The notes below the pieces were generated by a model, which was not told the DNA's origin, ran no database searches, and saw only the letters and a program-made list of their open reading frames with translations. The position numbers and the translations under genes were made by a program. Of a stretch of DNA of 64,000 nucleotides, positions 48,500 to 57,196 are shown in pieces. Location of the stretch: positions 1 to 64,000 of the IMG/VR virus record IMGVR_UViG_3300032249_001461, one strand, 5' to 3'. The DNA is from a virus. Numbering within the stretch: position 1 is the stretch's first letter; each line of letters begins with the position of its first letter.

Positions 48500-49437
48500 G
48501 AAGCAAAAACAATCAGTGTAGCCTCTTTCCCTACGAAAGAGAGGAAGTTTTTTCCATACAGGACGCGATGCAGAAGGCGGGATGGAACATCACTGCATTT
48601 GACCTCCCCGGCGCCTGGTCTAAATCAAAGGGAGAGGGCGTGAAAATAGCGGTCATAGACACGGGCGTGGACCTAGATCATCCCGACCTTGTCAGGAATC
48701 TTCTTCCCGGAATGAACTTCATAGACGCTTCTTCGCAGCCTTGGGACGACAACCACCACGGAACCCATGTTGCGGGCATAATAGTTGCGGAGAACAATGA
48801 AATAGGAATGGTCGGAGTCGCCCCGTCATCAAAGGTGATCCCCATAAAGGTCCTGGACAGGAGCGGAAACGGAAGTCTGACGAACGTGGCCAAGGGCATC
48901 AGATGGGCCGTGGACGAGGGCAAGGCGGATCTGATATGCATGTCGCTGGGATCTCCGAACCCAGTCCAGGAGGTGAGGAAGGCCGTCCAGTATGCTGAAT
49001 CCAAGGGCGTGGTCTGCTTCGTTGCCGCCGGAAATTCGGGAATGACAAAGAACATATTCTATCCGGCCGAATATCCGGAAACCATCGCGATTGGTTCAAT
49101 AGATGAAAACCTGAGCAGGTCTAGGTTCAGCAACACTGGCCACAACCTGGACTTCATGGCTCCGGGAAACAGAATATTCTCGACTGTCCCAGACAACTGG
49201 TATGCCGTGCTGAGCGGGACGAGCATGGCGGCTCCTTTTGCCACGGGGGTGGCGGCGCTGGTACTTTCCTATTCTAGGAACAACGGACCGGGAATGAAAC
49301 TGAACACGGCGGAGGACTATAGAAATGCTTTCAGGGACCATACGATCCCTATCACGGACGCCCTCCTTAAGGATCAGAAGTTCTATCAGGGATTCGGAAT
49401 ACTCGAGCCGAGGAAGCTATTCGAGGCGTTGGGCTGA
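48496..49437 (+). CDS. Subtilisin-like serine protease (S8)
   Basis: The ATG at 48496 overlaps the upstream stop by 4 bp (313 aa). The catalytic triad is complete: D55 in VIDTGVDLDHPDL, H88 in HHGTHVAGI, S243 in GTSMAAPFATG, plus oxyanion Asn in AAGNSG. There is no signal peptide and only ~40 residues before the catalytic domain, so it lacks a classic prodomain and probably acts inside the cell or in the virion. Targets are unknown. Confidence 0.92.
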   Translation: MRSKNNQCSLFPYEREEVFSIQDAMQKAGWNITAFDLPGAWSKSKGEGVKIAVIDTGVDLDHPDLVRNLLPGMNFIDASSQPWDDNHHGTHVAGIIVAENNEIGMVGVAPSSKVIPIKVLDRSGNGSLTNVAKGIRWAVDEGKADLICMSLGSPNPVQEVRKAVQYAESKGVVCFVAAGNSGMTKNIFYPAEYPETIAIGSIDENLSRSRFSNTGHNLDFMAPGNRIFSTVPDNWYAVLSGTSMAAPFATGVAALVLSYSRNNGPGMKLNTAEDYRNAFRDHTIPITDALLKDQKFYQGFGILEPRKLFEALG

Positions 49438-49968
49438 TTCCGACTCCCTCATTTCGTAGATCATTGTGGCGATCTCCTTCTTCGCGGGGGGAGATCGCCC
49501 TTCTTTTTCATATTTCTCAAGCAGCTCTTCAAATTTGACTATGTTGGAATTCAGGACTGAAGCCTTCTCGTAACGCTCGCTTTTCACCGCTATTCTGTAC
49601 TTCTGCTTCAGTTCAGCCAGGAACTTCAGGGGGTCTGTTTTCTCCGCCTGGTCCATCTTCCATGTTATGGGAATGCTCCCCACATGTCTGTCTCCTTCTT
49701 GCACTGCCTTGATCACATGCTCTATGGTTCCCTCAAAAGCATCGTAGCAACTTGCGCATCCCATCCTGCTTCCCTTCAGAACATCCTCCAATTTCATTCC
49801 ACAAGAGTCGCACGAGGCGTCCTCTTCGGACATTTTTATTCTGGATGTGGCGCTGATGTACAGGCAGTCCTCGCAAACCATGTGGGTCTTGACCTTTTCC
49901 CCGTGCTTTTCTGTGATGTGGAAGCACTTGTGCTTAAGGCAGGGCTTGCCGTTCAGGGGGCATGTCAT
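49417..49968 (-). CDS. McsA-like protein (Cys pairs and UVR motif)
   Basis: The ATG at 49968 (MTCPLNGKPCLKHKCFHIT) gives 183 residues; the frame is open to 50043 but that overlaps the upstream gene. Features of McsA: C-D-S-C-G-M, RMGCASCYDAFEGTIEHV, RHVGSIP and a UVR motif YRIAVKSERYEKASVLNSNI. McsA activates the McsB arginine kinase and modulates Clp proteolysis in Firmicutes. An extra N-terminal Cys/His cluster is present. No McsB is seen here, so the phage protein may act on host regulators. Confidence 0.7.
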   Translation of the reverse strand: MTCPLNGKPCLKHKCFHITEKHGEKVKTHMVCEDCLYISATSRIKMSEEDASCDSCGMKLEDVLKGSRMGCASCYDAFEGTIEHVIKAVQEGDRHVGSIPITWKMDQAEKTDPLKFLAELKQKYRIAVKSERYEKASVLNSNIVKFEELLEKYEKEGRSPPAKKEIATMIYEMRESESAQRLE

Positions 49969-50011
49969 TTCGCTAACTTTCTTTTTATGTAAGGGGCGTA
50001 GTAGATGAAAT

Positions 50012-51637
50012 TCATCCGCACTGATACGAAGTCGGCCCGACATTTACAGTGCCGAAAGCCCCCTCTCCAATAGCGTTGACGGCTGAAATTCTTACAGTAC
50101 CGCCTTCCCATGTGTCGAAGTTTAGAATTCCATTTACCGCCGTTTTGAATGCGTTTCCACTTGTTATTGACCTAAAGGCCGCAAATGAATCCGCCTGTGT
50201 CCTAATTCTGTATCCGGTAATTGCCGATCCTCCGTTGCTAGAAGGGGCAGAAAATGAAATGTAATAATCTGGAAAACAAGAACCGCCAAACTGATTTGCA
50301 TTAATGCCGGTCGGAGCACCCGGTACTGTCGCGCTGTTGGGCGTGGCGGTGGGAGTGTTGGTCGGTGTTGAAGTAGATGTGTTTGTCGGCGTGGATGTGG
50401 CGGTCGGCGTATTGGTCGGCGTATTAGTCGGTGTGGATGTGGCTGTCGGCGTATTGGTCGGCGTATTGGTCGGTGTGGATGTGGCGGTGGGAGTATTGGT
50501 CGGTGTATTGGTCGGTGTGGATGTGGCTGTCGGTGTATTGGTCGGTGTATTGGTCGGTGTATTGGTCGGTGTGGATGTGGCTGTCGGTGTATTGGTCGGT
50601 GTATTGTTCGGCGTGGATGTTGCGGTCAGTGTTGGTGTTGAGGTTGCGGTCGGTGTGTTGGTGGTAGTCGGCGTAGAAGTTTGGGCGGGAGTGTTGGTAG
50701 GAGTTGAATTAGCGGTGGATGTGTTGGTCGGAGTTGAAGTAGGAGTGTTTGTGGCGGTGGGCGTATTGGTCGGTGTATTGGTTGACATTGGCGTTGGTGT
50801 AGGTGCGCTTGAACTTGAACTAGATTCCTGCAAAAATGGCTTTCCCGAAACCTTGACCGTAAATCCGTCATTGAGGCGGAACTCTGCGCCTGGAGGGGTT
50901 GTCCTTTTGACCCAGACGGGAGCGAAGTCACCAGGATTCATCCTTCCTAGAAGCAAGGGTTCCGAACGAAAAGTCACTCCGGAAGGAGTCATCCGATCTG
51001 TCACAAGGTGTGGGGCGGAAGAATTTATGGGGCGTCCGTCCGAAATCTTTCTTACGGCTATGGTCGGGGCGTCGGCTCCGCCAGTCAAGTTGTTCTCTTG
51101 AACCAGCATGGTGGGCCAACTCTTGTTGTCGTTGTCGCCCGAGAAGGTGACTGTGAAAGAAGTCGTATTCCCCGATATGGAATAGGTCACTCCGGCGGCG
51201 GCTCCGACGTACGAAAGGGCGTTCAGAAGGCTTGACAGGAACCCGAATGGAGAAGATCCCCAGTTCACGGATACCGGCGTGCTTCCAAGCATGAACACTG
51301 CGGTTCCCGAAGTTGGACTTCCCGTCACATCTATTCTCTGGACATCCGTGGATTTGGCAATTCCGATATCCACATATGATCCGCCCGAATTCTGTGAGGA
51401 CACGACGACTTGGGTGTCGTAGAGAGTCACGGACGATCCGGAGTTTTTCACGTAAAAGCAGCGGTGATCCACCTTGCCAGACGAAGCCTCTTCGGAGGTT
51501 ATGTCGGGAAACAGATTGTTCAGCGATCCGAGGACGGGGAACGAGGAGGGACCGCCCCCAGTGGATTTGCTGGGGTCTGCGTTGTTCGCGCCTCCGGAGA
51601 GAAGAAATTCTATGTTGGTGGAGCCTATGGTCGTCAT
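50012..51637 (-). CDS. Virion fibre with Thr/Pro repeat stalk and fibronectin III tip
   Basis: A 541-residue protein: an N-terminal virion domain (residues ~1-280) beginning [19 protein letters not shown], a ~150-residue stalk of [10 protein letters not shown] repeats, and a C-terminal fibronectin type III-like domain ([14 protein letters not shown] ... [15 protein letters not shown] ... [13 protein letters not shown]). Such Ig/FnIII tips on phage structural proteins are thought to bind cell surfaces or glycans. The stalk comes from a minisatellite and may vary in length. Confidence 0.75.
   Translation of the reverse strand: MTTIGSTNIEFLLSGGANNADPSKSTGGGPSSFPVLGSLNNLFPDITSEEASSGKVDHRCFYVKNSGSSVTLYDTQVVVSSQNSGGSYVDIGIAKSTDVQRIDVTGSPTSGTAVFMLGSTPVSVNWGSSPFGFLSSLLNALSYVGAAAGVTYSISGNTTSFTVTFSGDNDNKSWPTMLVQENNLTGGADAPTIAVRKISDGRPINSSAPHLVTDRMTPSGVTFRSEPLLLGRMNPGDFAPVWVKRTTPPGAEFRLNDGFTVKVSGKPFLQESSSSSSAPTPTPMSTNTPTNTPTATNTPTSTPTNTSTANSTPTNTPAQTSTPTTTNTPTATSTPTLTATSTPNNTPTNTPTATSTPTNTPTNTPTNTPTATSTPTNTPTNTPTATSTPTNTPTNTPTATSTPTNTPTNTPTATSTPTNTSTSTPTNTPTATPNSATVPGAPTGINANQFGGSCFPDYYISFSAPSSNGGSAITGYRIRTQADSFAAFRSITSGNAFKTAVNGILNFDTWEGGTVRISAVNAIGEGAFGTVNVGPTSYQCG
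50338..50790 (-). repeat. Minisatellite coding for the [10 protein letters not shown] stalk
   Basis: Tandem units of 12-30 bp such as ggtgtattggtcggtgtggatgtggc run for about 450 bp. All are multiples of 3 and stay in frame with the fibre gene, so length changes would not break it. Confidence 0.9.
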
Positions 51638-51696
51638 TACTGGTTATGTATTGACTTTGGCGAGCAAAAAAGCCATATTATCTTCGGGAGGCCACA

Positions 51697-52384
51697 ATGC
51701 CGTTTTCGTTCGGAAGCGACCCCGAGTTTATACTTTCCGATAAAAAAGGCAAGTTCAGAAGCGCCATAGGAATAGTGAAGGCGAGCAAGGAAAAAAGGCT
51801 CGGAGTGGGGGGAAACCACTTCTTCTACGACAACGTGCTCGCCGAATGCACGGTTGAACCCTCGTTTTCAAGGGATCAGGCCGTGGAAAATGCGAAAAAG
51901 TCCCTGAAAACCTACGCGGAGATAATCCGTCCTTTCAGGCTGACATGCCTGGCTTCCGCAGATTTCAACGAATCCGAAATGAAACACAAGGATGCCAGGA
52001 AGGCAGGGTGCGAGGTTGAGATGTGCGCCTACAGCCTTTCCGAGGTTCCGGCCGGCAGGATCAAGAAATTTTTCAGGAAGTCAAATTTCAGAACCGCTGG
52101 GGGGCATGTTCACCTCGGAACGGACATGGGCGGGTCGCACGAGCATTCGGTCATGCTCGTAAGGATGCTTGATCTTTTTCTTGGTGTCTCTAGCCTTCTG
52201 GTGGACAGGGACTTGCCGAGCGTGAATAGAAGGAAAGTCTACGGTCTTCCAGGAAGGTACAGACAGCCCTCGCATGGCGTCGAATACAGAACCATGGGCA
52301 ACTTCTGGCTCTCCAGCCCCATTCTCGTGGAGCTCGTATATGACATTTGCGAATATGTAATGAAGGCGATGAAAGAACGAATTT
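51697..52384 (+). pseudogene. Phage COOH-NH2 ligase (phiEco32 type 2), 5' part cut by an IS
   Basis: The 229 codons before the insertion carry the ligase pattern: FGSDPEFIL, the acidic metal residues in LAECTVEPSFSRDQ, AGGHVHLGTDMGG, LVDRDLPSVNRRKVYGLPG and VEYRTMGNFW. This is the glutamine-synthetase-like COOH-NH2 ligase family of phages, which joins an amine to a carboxylate. The frame runs into the IS (ending ICQLPTP at 52404). Joining 52384 to 53648 restores a 322-residue frame, so the gene was intact before insertion. The truncated protein retains most catalytic motifs. Confidence 0.8.
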
Positions 52385-53647
52385 GTCAATTACCCACCCC
52401 CTAAAGGGAGTGGGCTTGTAAATCACCGGAGCCTTCTCCACAGTGTCTACTATAAGCCAATTGACACATGGCTCGTTCTTCAACAGCTTGCCGTTGAAGA
52501 AGCGACCGGAGTGCTACATTTTTAGCACCGACACGGTCTGCGTTGTCCGAGAACTTGCAGGCAACGCACCGAAAAACCAGTCCATTTCGGTTGGACTTAT
52601 CAACGCAACCACAACAAGGACAACCCCTGCTCGTATTTTTTGCAGGAACATTGTCAACGGTTATCCCAACAGAATTAGCCTTGTATGTGACAAAAAACTC
52701 AAGCATAAAGTAGGGCCACCTGTTATTCCTTGATCTCTGCTTGTGGTGTTGTTTTTTGTTTTCCTTGGTAAATTTCTGTTTGAAGCCGGTCAACTTTTCC
52801 AATGTTATGGTTCTTGCATTGTTCAAACTTGCAAAATTAACCAATTGCTTACTTGCAATGTGTAATATATTCTGTGTTACGGCTTTTTCTCTTCCGCTTA
52901 ACCGCTTTAGTAAACGGTGTGCTGAACGAGTGCCAACACTGGCTACTTTTGCTCTTGTTTGTCTGATGCAGAGTCTTTTGTGATTTAGTTCACCTCCCTT
53001 GATGTAAAGTGTCTTGTTTGAATTAGGGTCTATTGCAACGAGTATGTTTTTCTGTCCACGGTCAACCCCAATTATTCCGCCTTCAACTCTTGGTTCAACT
53101 TGGTCAATTTCAACTGTCAAGCACAACCACCATTGACCTTTACTGAATTTCAACTTTGAGTCACTCCATTTGCCTTTAGGAAGCGGTCGTGACTTGTAGG
53201 AAACCAGTTCGCCCCAGATGCTCATTCCCTTTTTTCTGATGTTGAAATCCCGTTTCCAGCAAAGTGGCAAACTTGTCTTGTTGTATGTCGCAAAGCTCCA
53301 ATTCTTGTTGCTTTTCATGCTTCTGTATGTTCCAACCACATGGCGGAACAAGGAGCAAGTCAATTGGCTGGGAAGATTGAATTTTTCTCTCACCATGCCG
53401 TAGAACTCTTTGCTCAATTGACCCGGAGTGTTGACTTTCTTGCGAGAATAGATTATCTTAGACAGCCAGTTTGCGGCATCCTTGTAGGATTCGGCGTATT
53501 GGCTGAACTTGGAATGCTCGCTTGTTATTTTGAGTTTGTATGTTCGTAGGGCTTTCGTCACGAACTTATATAGTAAGATTGTGACGAAAATTATTTAGGA
53601 GGTAACGGCAATTCCTCCCAGCCCCTAAAGGGACTGGGTTTCCTTGC
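52385..53647 (-). mobile_element. Second IS605-type element (tnpB only)
   Basis: The 1263-bp element carries only tnpB on the minus strand. The right end (near 52385) has hairpin cccactccc-ttta-gggggtggg then taattgac; the left end (near 53647) has a similar hairpin cccagtccc-ttta-ggggctggg. Removing exactly 52385-53647 rejoins a reading frame of the interrupted ligase, which fixes the ends well. The left flank reads gaattcg. It lacks tnpA, so it needs a helper in trans; the copy at 22.7 kb has a dead tnpA. Confidence 0.82.
52401..53561 (-). CDS. tnpB: TnpB RNA-guided nuclease of the second IS
   Basis: A full 386-residue TnpB, clearly diverged from the one at 23157. RuvC residues: D167 (GVDRG), E255 (LEKLTGF) and D342 (NADRVGAKN). 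Zinc ribbon C314/C317 and C332/C335. The C-terminal ~35 codons double as a structured RNA region: a 9-bp stem ttcttcaac / gttgaagaa and further helices, then the right-end hairpin containing the stop codon. CTATATA lies just before the ATG. It looks functional. Confidence 0.9.
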   Translation of the reverse strand: MTKALRTYKLKITSEHSKFSQYAESYKDAANWLSKIIYSRKKVNTPGQLSKEFYGMVREKFNLPSQLTCSLFRHVVGTYRSMKSNKNWSFATYNKTSLPLCWKRDFNIRKKGMSIWGELVSYKSRPLPKGKWSDSKLKFSKGQWWLCLTVEIDQVEPRVEGGIIGVDRGQKNILVAIDPNSNKTLYIKGGELNHKRLCIRQTRAKVASVGTRSAHRLLKRLSGREKAVTQNILHIASKQLVNFASLNNARTITLEKLTGFKQKFTKENKKQHHKQRSRNNRWPYFMLEFFVTYKANSVGITVDNVPAKNTSRGCPCCGCVDKSNRNGLVFRCVACKFSDNADRVGAKNVALRSLLQRQAVEERAMCQLAYSRHCGEGSGDLQAHSL

Positions 53648-53928
53648 CGAATTCAGATGAAAATTTCTGGACCGTGGACAGGGAGAAGCTGGAATCCGAC
53701 GACTTCTGGAATGCCGGGGGCGATCCTGCCAAATGCCACCGCTGCCACGGCTATGATATCAATCTGATGAGGAGGATGTTCAATCTTGAATTCAAGGACA
53801 TTGTCTCTGAAGCAAAAGAGATAATTGACCTTGTGCTTCTGATGCTGCCGGACAAAATCAGAAGAGGGCTGTCCGATCTGGGGGGCAGGAGTTTTGATGT
53901 CTACGAAGAGTGGGGGCTTACCTCTTAG
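53648..53928 (+). pseudogene. COOH-NH2 ligase, 3' part after the IS
   Basis: The segment continues the interrupted ligase in frame: NSDENFWTVDREKLESDDFW, CHRCHGYDINLMRRMF and a helical end to TAG. An ATG-like opening at 53644 lies in IS sequence and is not a natural start. A zinc-like C-H-R-C is present. Without the 5' part this piece is probably not expressed usefully. Confidence 0.75.
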
Positions 53929-54385
53929 GGCCTCGCTTGAGCCTGACTGGGTTCAGCTTCTCCGCATGTCGGTCCTTGACGCCCTTCAGCCCGTGCATCA
54001 TGTTGACGAGTTCCTTCGCCATCTCCGCGGGCGTGTCGTTCCTGCACTTTTCGGACCTCTGTATGGATACCGTCTTCCTGTCCTTGTTGTAGAAGCCGTT
54101 TGACATTATGAAACAGCCTCCCTCCTCCTTCGGGCTGTAGCTGATCATGCCCACCCACTCCCCGTCGTCCCAGTTCCTGGAACTCACCATTATCCTTGCG
54201 GGCTCCTCGTCGAATATCTGCCGCACGTGGTATCCGCGCTTCTTGAGGCCGGCGCTGACGTAGCCGAGGGCTATCTTCGCAAAGCCCTCCAGAACCTCCT
54301 TCGTCCTGGTTCTGTAGTTGACTTCCACGCTGTACCGCGTGTTGCCCTCGTCCATCCTCTTTTCCATCCACTCCTGAAATCTCAT
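53918..54385 (-). CDS. Tagged protein, candidate internal head protein
   Basis: ATG at 54385 gives 155 residues starting MRFQEWMEKRMDEGNTRY; longer upstream frame is antisense to the next gene. The body has beta segments (IMVSSRNWDDGEWVGMISYS) and a basic end (NPVRLKRGPKR). ATATATA ends 5 bp before the ATG with no Shine-Dalgarno. It ends 11 bp into the truncated ligase on the other strand. Only the tag hints at function. Confidence 0.55.
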   Translation of the reverse strand: MRFQEWMEKRMDEGNTRYSVEVNYRTRTKEVLEGFAKIALGYVSAGLKKRGYHVRQIFDEEPARIMVSSRNWDDGEWVGMISYSPKEEGGCFIMSNGFYNKDRKTVSIQRSEKCRNDTPAEMAKELVNMMHGLKGVKDRHAEKLNPVRLKRGPKR

Positions 54386-54422
54386 GGAGTTATATATGGG
54401 ATAGGGGCAGCTATTATATTGG
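54386..54422. promoter_or_regulatory. 37-bp divergent region with two leaderless-type promoters
   Basis: On the minus strand ATATATA (54391-54397) ends 5 bp before the ATG at 54385. On the plus strand CTATTAT (54411-54417) ends 5 bp before the ATG at 54423. No Shine-Dalgarno fits for either. Confidence 0.6.
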
Positions 54423-55067
54423 ATGAAACTCCGTATATTGGTCGCCTGTGAGTACTCCGGTTCGGTGCGGGACGCCTTCAGGGCTCTTGGCCACGATGCC
54501 ATGTCGTGCGACCTCCTTCCCACCGACGTGCCCGGACCCCACCACCAGGGCGACGTGTTTGATGTCATAAACGAGGGATTTGACCTCATGGTCGCCCATC
54601 CTCCATGCACCCACCTCGCGGTGAGCGGGGCGAGGTGGTTCAAGCACAAGCAGAACGAGCAGAAGGAGGCTCTGGAGTTCGTCCAGAGGCTGATGGACGC
54701 CCCCATCAAGCACATAGCCATAGAGAACCCCGTCAGCATCATAAGCAGCAGAATACGGAGACCTGAACAGATAATTCAGCCGTGGATGTTCGGAGACCCG
54801 TTCCAGAAGACGACCTGTCTGTGGCTCAAGAACCTGCCCGGGCTGAAGCCCACCAAGATTGTGGACAAGGGGGAGTTCTTCGAATGGACGGACAAGAAGA
54901 CCGGCAAGAAGAAAAGGCAGGCGGTGTGGTACAAGGAGGCATGGAGCAAGGGCGATCTGCGCTGGAAGATAAGGAGCAAGACCTTCCAGGGAATAGCGGA
55001 CGCCATGGCCGACCAGTGGTCCAGGCATGCCGTTCAAGACAAGCAGGTCACGTCCTTAAATCCGTAG
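54423..55067 (+). CDS. Phage C5-methyltransferase-like protein (PPCT type)
   Basis: A 214-residue protein of a family frequent in phages: ILVACEYSGSVRDAFRALGH, SCDLLPTDVPGPH, LMVAHPPCTHLAVSGARWF and AIENPVSII. The PPC-T and E-N-P motifs parallel motifs IV and VI of m5C methyltransferases, with the cysteine kept, but the protein lacks a target recognition domain and is shorter. Activity on DNA is unproven. Convergent with the dioxygenase gene (34-bp overlap). Confidence 0.65.
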   Translation: MKLRILVACEYSGSVRDAFRALGHDAMSCDLLPTDVPGPHHQGDVFDVINEGFDLMVAHPPCTHLAVSGARWFKHKQNEQKEALEFVQRLMDAPIKHIAIENPVSIISSRIRRPEQIIQPWMFGDPFQKTTCLWLKNLPGLKPTKIVDKGEFFEWTDKKTGKKKRQAVWYKEAWSKGDLRWKIRSKTFQGIADAMADQWSRHAVQDKQVTSLNP

Positions 55068-55732
55068 GGATCTTTCAGACTCGCTTGGCTTTCGGCTATC
55101 TTGTACCATGCAGTGAAGGCGATTCTTATGCCACCGGCGTTCTTCCTCACGCCGTGGATGTAGTCGCGGGAGCAAGGAAATCCGAAGAGCCTTCTTGTCT
55201 TCGGTTTCACGTCAATGTCCTTCAATGGAAGGGTTGTTTCTCCGCCCGCAAAATCGTCCGAAAGATAGATGAGTGAGGTGTATATCCTAGTCGGAGTGTG
55301 GTTCGGCTGCCATTCGTTCTTGGACGGATTTTTAAATCCTTCATGCCCGTGGTCTTCGGGCTTCCCTAGGTTCCTATCGGCCTGGCAGTGGGGCCTTTCG
55401 GCATCGGCATGGTAACCCATGGAGAAATTCACGCAGACAGATATGCCGCAGTACTCCTCGGAAATCACGGGGAGGCTAGTTTTTTCAAGGAGAATGTCAT
55501 ATAGAACTTTGTGAGATCGCCTGACAGATTCGTTGAGATCATCGTTGACAGAATTGCTCCTCTTGGAGTCGAACGAAAGGGGCATGAATTTGTAGAACGA
55601 CTCTCCCGAGTCCATCTTGAGAAGGGCCTCTTGGTATGGAAGAGAGCCTTTGGCAAACTCCAACATGGATGACAAGTCGGATTCGGATATGGCATCATCC
55701 AATATGACGGCTTGATCGTGAATTGTAAGCAT
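55034..55732 (-). CDS. 2-oxoglutarate/Fe(II)-dependent oxygenase
   Basis: A 232-residue protein with the double-stranded beta-helix iron site: H-A-D in MGYHADAERPHC, distal His in RDYIHGVRK and the 2OG-binding Arg in GIRIAFTAWY; also TSLIYLSDDFAGGETTL typical of prolyl-hydroxylase-like enzymes. It hydroxylates an unknown substrate. It is followed by the DUF6065 gene upstream on the same strand (3-bp gap), a pair that suggests shared work on peptide or surface modification. CATACATA box before the ATG. Confidence 0.85.
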   Translation of the reverse strand: MLTIHDQAVILDDAISESDLSSMLEFAKGSLPYQEALLKMDSGESFYKFMPLSFDSKRSNSVNDDLNESVRRSHKVLYDILLEKTSLPVISEEYCGISVCVNFSMGYHADAERPHCQADRNLGKPEDHGHEGFKNPSKNEWQPNHTPTRIYTSLIYLSDDFAGGETTLPLKDIDVKPKTRRLFGFPCSRDYIHGVRKNAGGIRIAFTAWYKIAESQASLKDPYGFKDVTCLS

Positions 55733-55735
55733 GAA

Positions 55736-56449
55736 TTATGTATGATCAGGATATACGAAGTTCGGCGTCTTGGGATGAGTTCTGTGTCCCTCTGTCTTGT
55801 TTCCCTCGAGGTCTGTTCCCTTGAAATAATTCTTCTGCCAGTCTTTGTCGGTTCTGGGGCCGCTGTTGAATTTGGACCTAGATTCGCACCATTCGCCATA
55901 CTGTCGCTTCAGTTCGGGATTGCTGTCTATGCTCGTCATTTCCGCGGACAAATCATCGAAAACATCAATTCTTACCGGAAACAAATGGGCTATCACATCT
56001 CTCTGTTTTATATGGACGGTTCCGGGGGCGGTGAATTTCCAGTTCATCGTGAATGGGAAGGGCAGCCAATGGGTCTCTACAATGCCCGAAAGACATGTGA
56101 TGTTGTGTATGGGTTCGTTTGGCGAGCCGGTCACATAAAGACCATATGGAAATTCTGTTCTGAATAGGTAGCCCGTGTGCCACGTGAGAGTGCCTTCGCC
56201 GAAATGGGAAATGGGAAAGCAGGAGCCTGATACGCGGGTGACCTTTACATCATCGCGCCCTTGTCCGCCTTTCCACTCGGCCACCACTTCGCTCTTGGAT
56301 ATGAGCTCCCAGCCGTAGCTGTTGGCCATCGTGAGCGGAAGGCATCTGTATGGGTTCTTGTTTATGGACTCGTCCATCCACTTTCTGTTCGGACTCCCAG
56401 GGCGCATCTCCATCGGATCGTCCACAACTTTGTAAGCTTTTACATTCAT
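55736..56449 (-). CDS. DUF6065-like protein
   Basis: A 237-residue protein reading YRCLPLTMANSYGWELIS, FGEGTLTWHTGYLFRTEFP, GLYVTGSPNEPIH and ETHWLPFPFTMNWKFTAPG, the pattern of the DUF6065 family seen beside oxygenases. Beta-rich, no membrane segment. The C-terminal ~40 residues are basic (KFNSGPRTDKDWQKNYF). It is the likely partner of the 2OG oxygenase that follows. Confidence 0.65.
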   Translation of the reverse strand: MNVKAYKVVDDPMEMRPGSPNRKWMDESINKNPYRCLPLTMANSYGWELISKSEVVAEWKGGQGRDDVKVTRVSGSCFPISHFGEGTLTWHTGYLFRTEFPYGLYVTGSPNEPIHNITCLSGIVETHWLPFPFTMNWKFTAPGTVHIKQRDVIAHLFPVRIDVFDDLSAEMTSIDSNPELKRQYGEWCESRSKFNSGPRTDKDWQKNYFKGTDLEGNKTEGHRTHPKTPNFVYPDHT

Positions 56450-56574
56450 CTGAATCCGGCGGGAAGCCTAGTTCCTTTAGGTGCTGGGGAATTGACATTG
56501 CATCCTCAACAAGGGTGACGCAAAGCGTCTGTCTAGACTAATATATTATTGAATAAAGTCAATCCGCCAGAAAA

Positions 56575-56709
56575 CTATTCCGCACTTCCTCCCGGTCCCG
56601 GTGGCAAGGGAGGAAGGTAATTTGGAACGGGCGTTGGAACGGGCGTTGGAACGGGCGTTGGAACGGGCGTTGGAACGGGCGTTGGAACGGGCGTTGGTTC
56701 TTCGCTCAC
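56575..56709 (-). CDS. Small PTPV-repeat protein overlapping the Pro-rich gene
   Basis: GTG at 56709 overlaps the TGA of the Pro-rich gene and lies ~6 bp after gggaggag, a strong Shine-Dalgarno. The 44-residue product VSEEPTPVPTPVPTPV... has six P-T-P-V units and ends PPGPGGSAE, nearly the same end (GPGGGAE) as the gene before it. It may be a separate small protein, or the out-of-frame tail of that gene. Confidence 0.5.
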   Translation of the reverse strand: MSEEPTPVPTPVPTPVPTPVPTPVPTPVPNYLPPLPPGPGGSAE

Positions 56710-57196
56710 TCTGCTCCTCCCCCGGGGCCCTGCGGGGGCCCCGGCGGCGGTGAGGGAGGCGGCTCTGGTGGAGGTGAGGGAGGCGGCAGTGGTGGAGGTG
56801 AGGGAGGCGGCTCTGGTGGAGGTGAGGGAGGCGGCAGTGGTGGAGGTAAGGGACCGGGTCCGGGAGTGTAGCAGCCATCTCTGTCTATAAGACGAGTGCT
56901 GCAATTTGTTTCTATATAGTAAAGCGCGCGTCCCACGCAGAGCGGGCCTGGTTCGCAACTTGAGCTGCTTGAGCCCGATGAGCTGCTTGAGCCCGATGAG
57001 CTGCTTGATCCCGATGTGCTGCTTGATCCCGATGTGCTGCTTGAGCCCGATGTGCTGCTTGAACCCGATGTGCTGCTTGAACCCGATGTGCTGCTTGATC
57101 CCGATGTGCTGCTTGATCCCGATGTGCTGCTTGGTTGCGGCGGCGGCGTTGGTTGCGGCGGCGTTGGTTGCGGCGGCGTTGGTTGCGGCGGCGTTG
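56624..57196 (-). repeat. Cluster of four minisatellites
   Basis: Six 12-bp units ggaacgggcgtt (56624-56695), ~24/48-bp units ggtggaggtgagggaggcgg (56740-56850), 18-bp units gatgtgctgcttgatccc (56959-57131) and 15-bp units ggttgcggcggcgtt (57132-57196). All are coding and a multiple of 3. Confidence 0.9.

Noticed and set aside
50338-50790. CRISPR-like regular repeats
   Set aside because: Units are contiguous and coding with no unique spacers; the same holds for 56959-57131 and for the start of the window.
50304-51101. 265-aa plus-strand frame of VGVLVGV repeats resembling a membrane protein
   Set aside because: It is the antisense reading of the TNTPT minisatellite; the real gene on the minus strand has domains on both sides of the repeat.
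56250-56498. 82-aa minus-strand ORF beginning MSIPQHLKELGFPPD
   Set aside because: Most of it overlaps the DUF6065-like gene in another frame. The first 18 codons could be a leader peptide, but there is no independent support.
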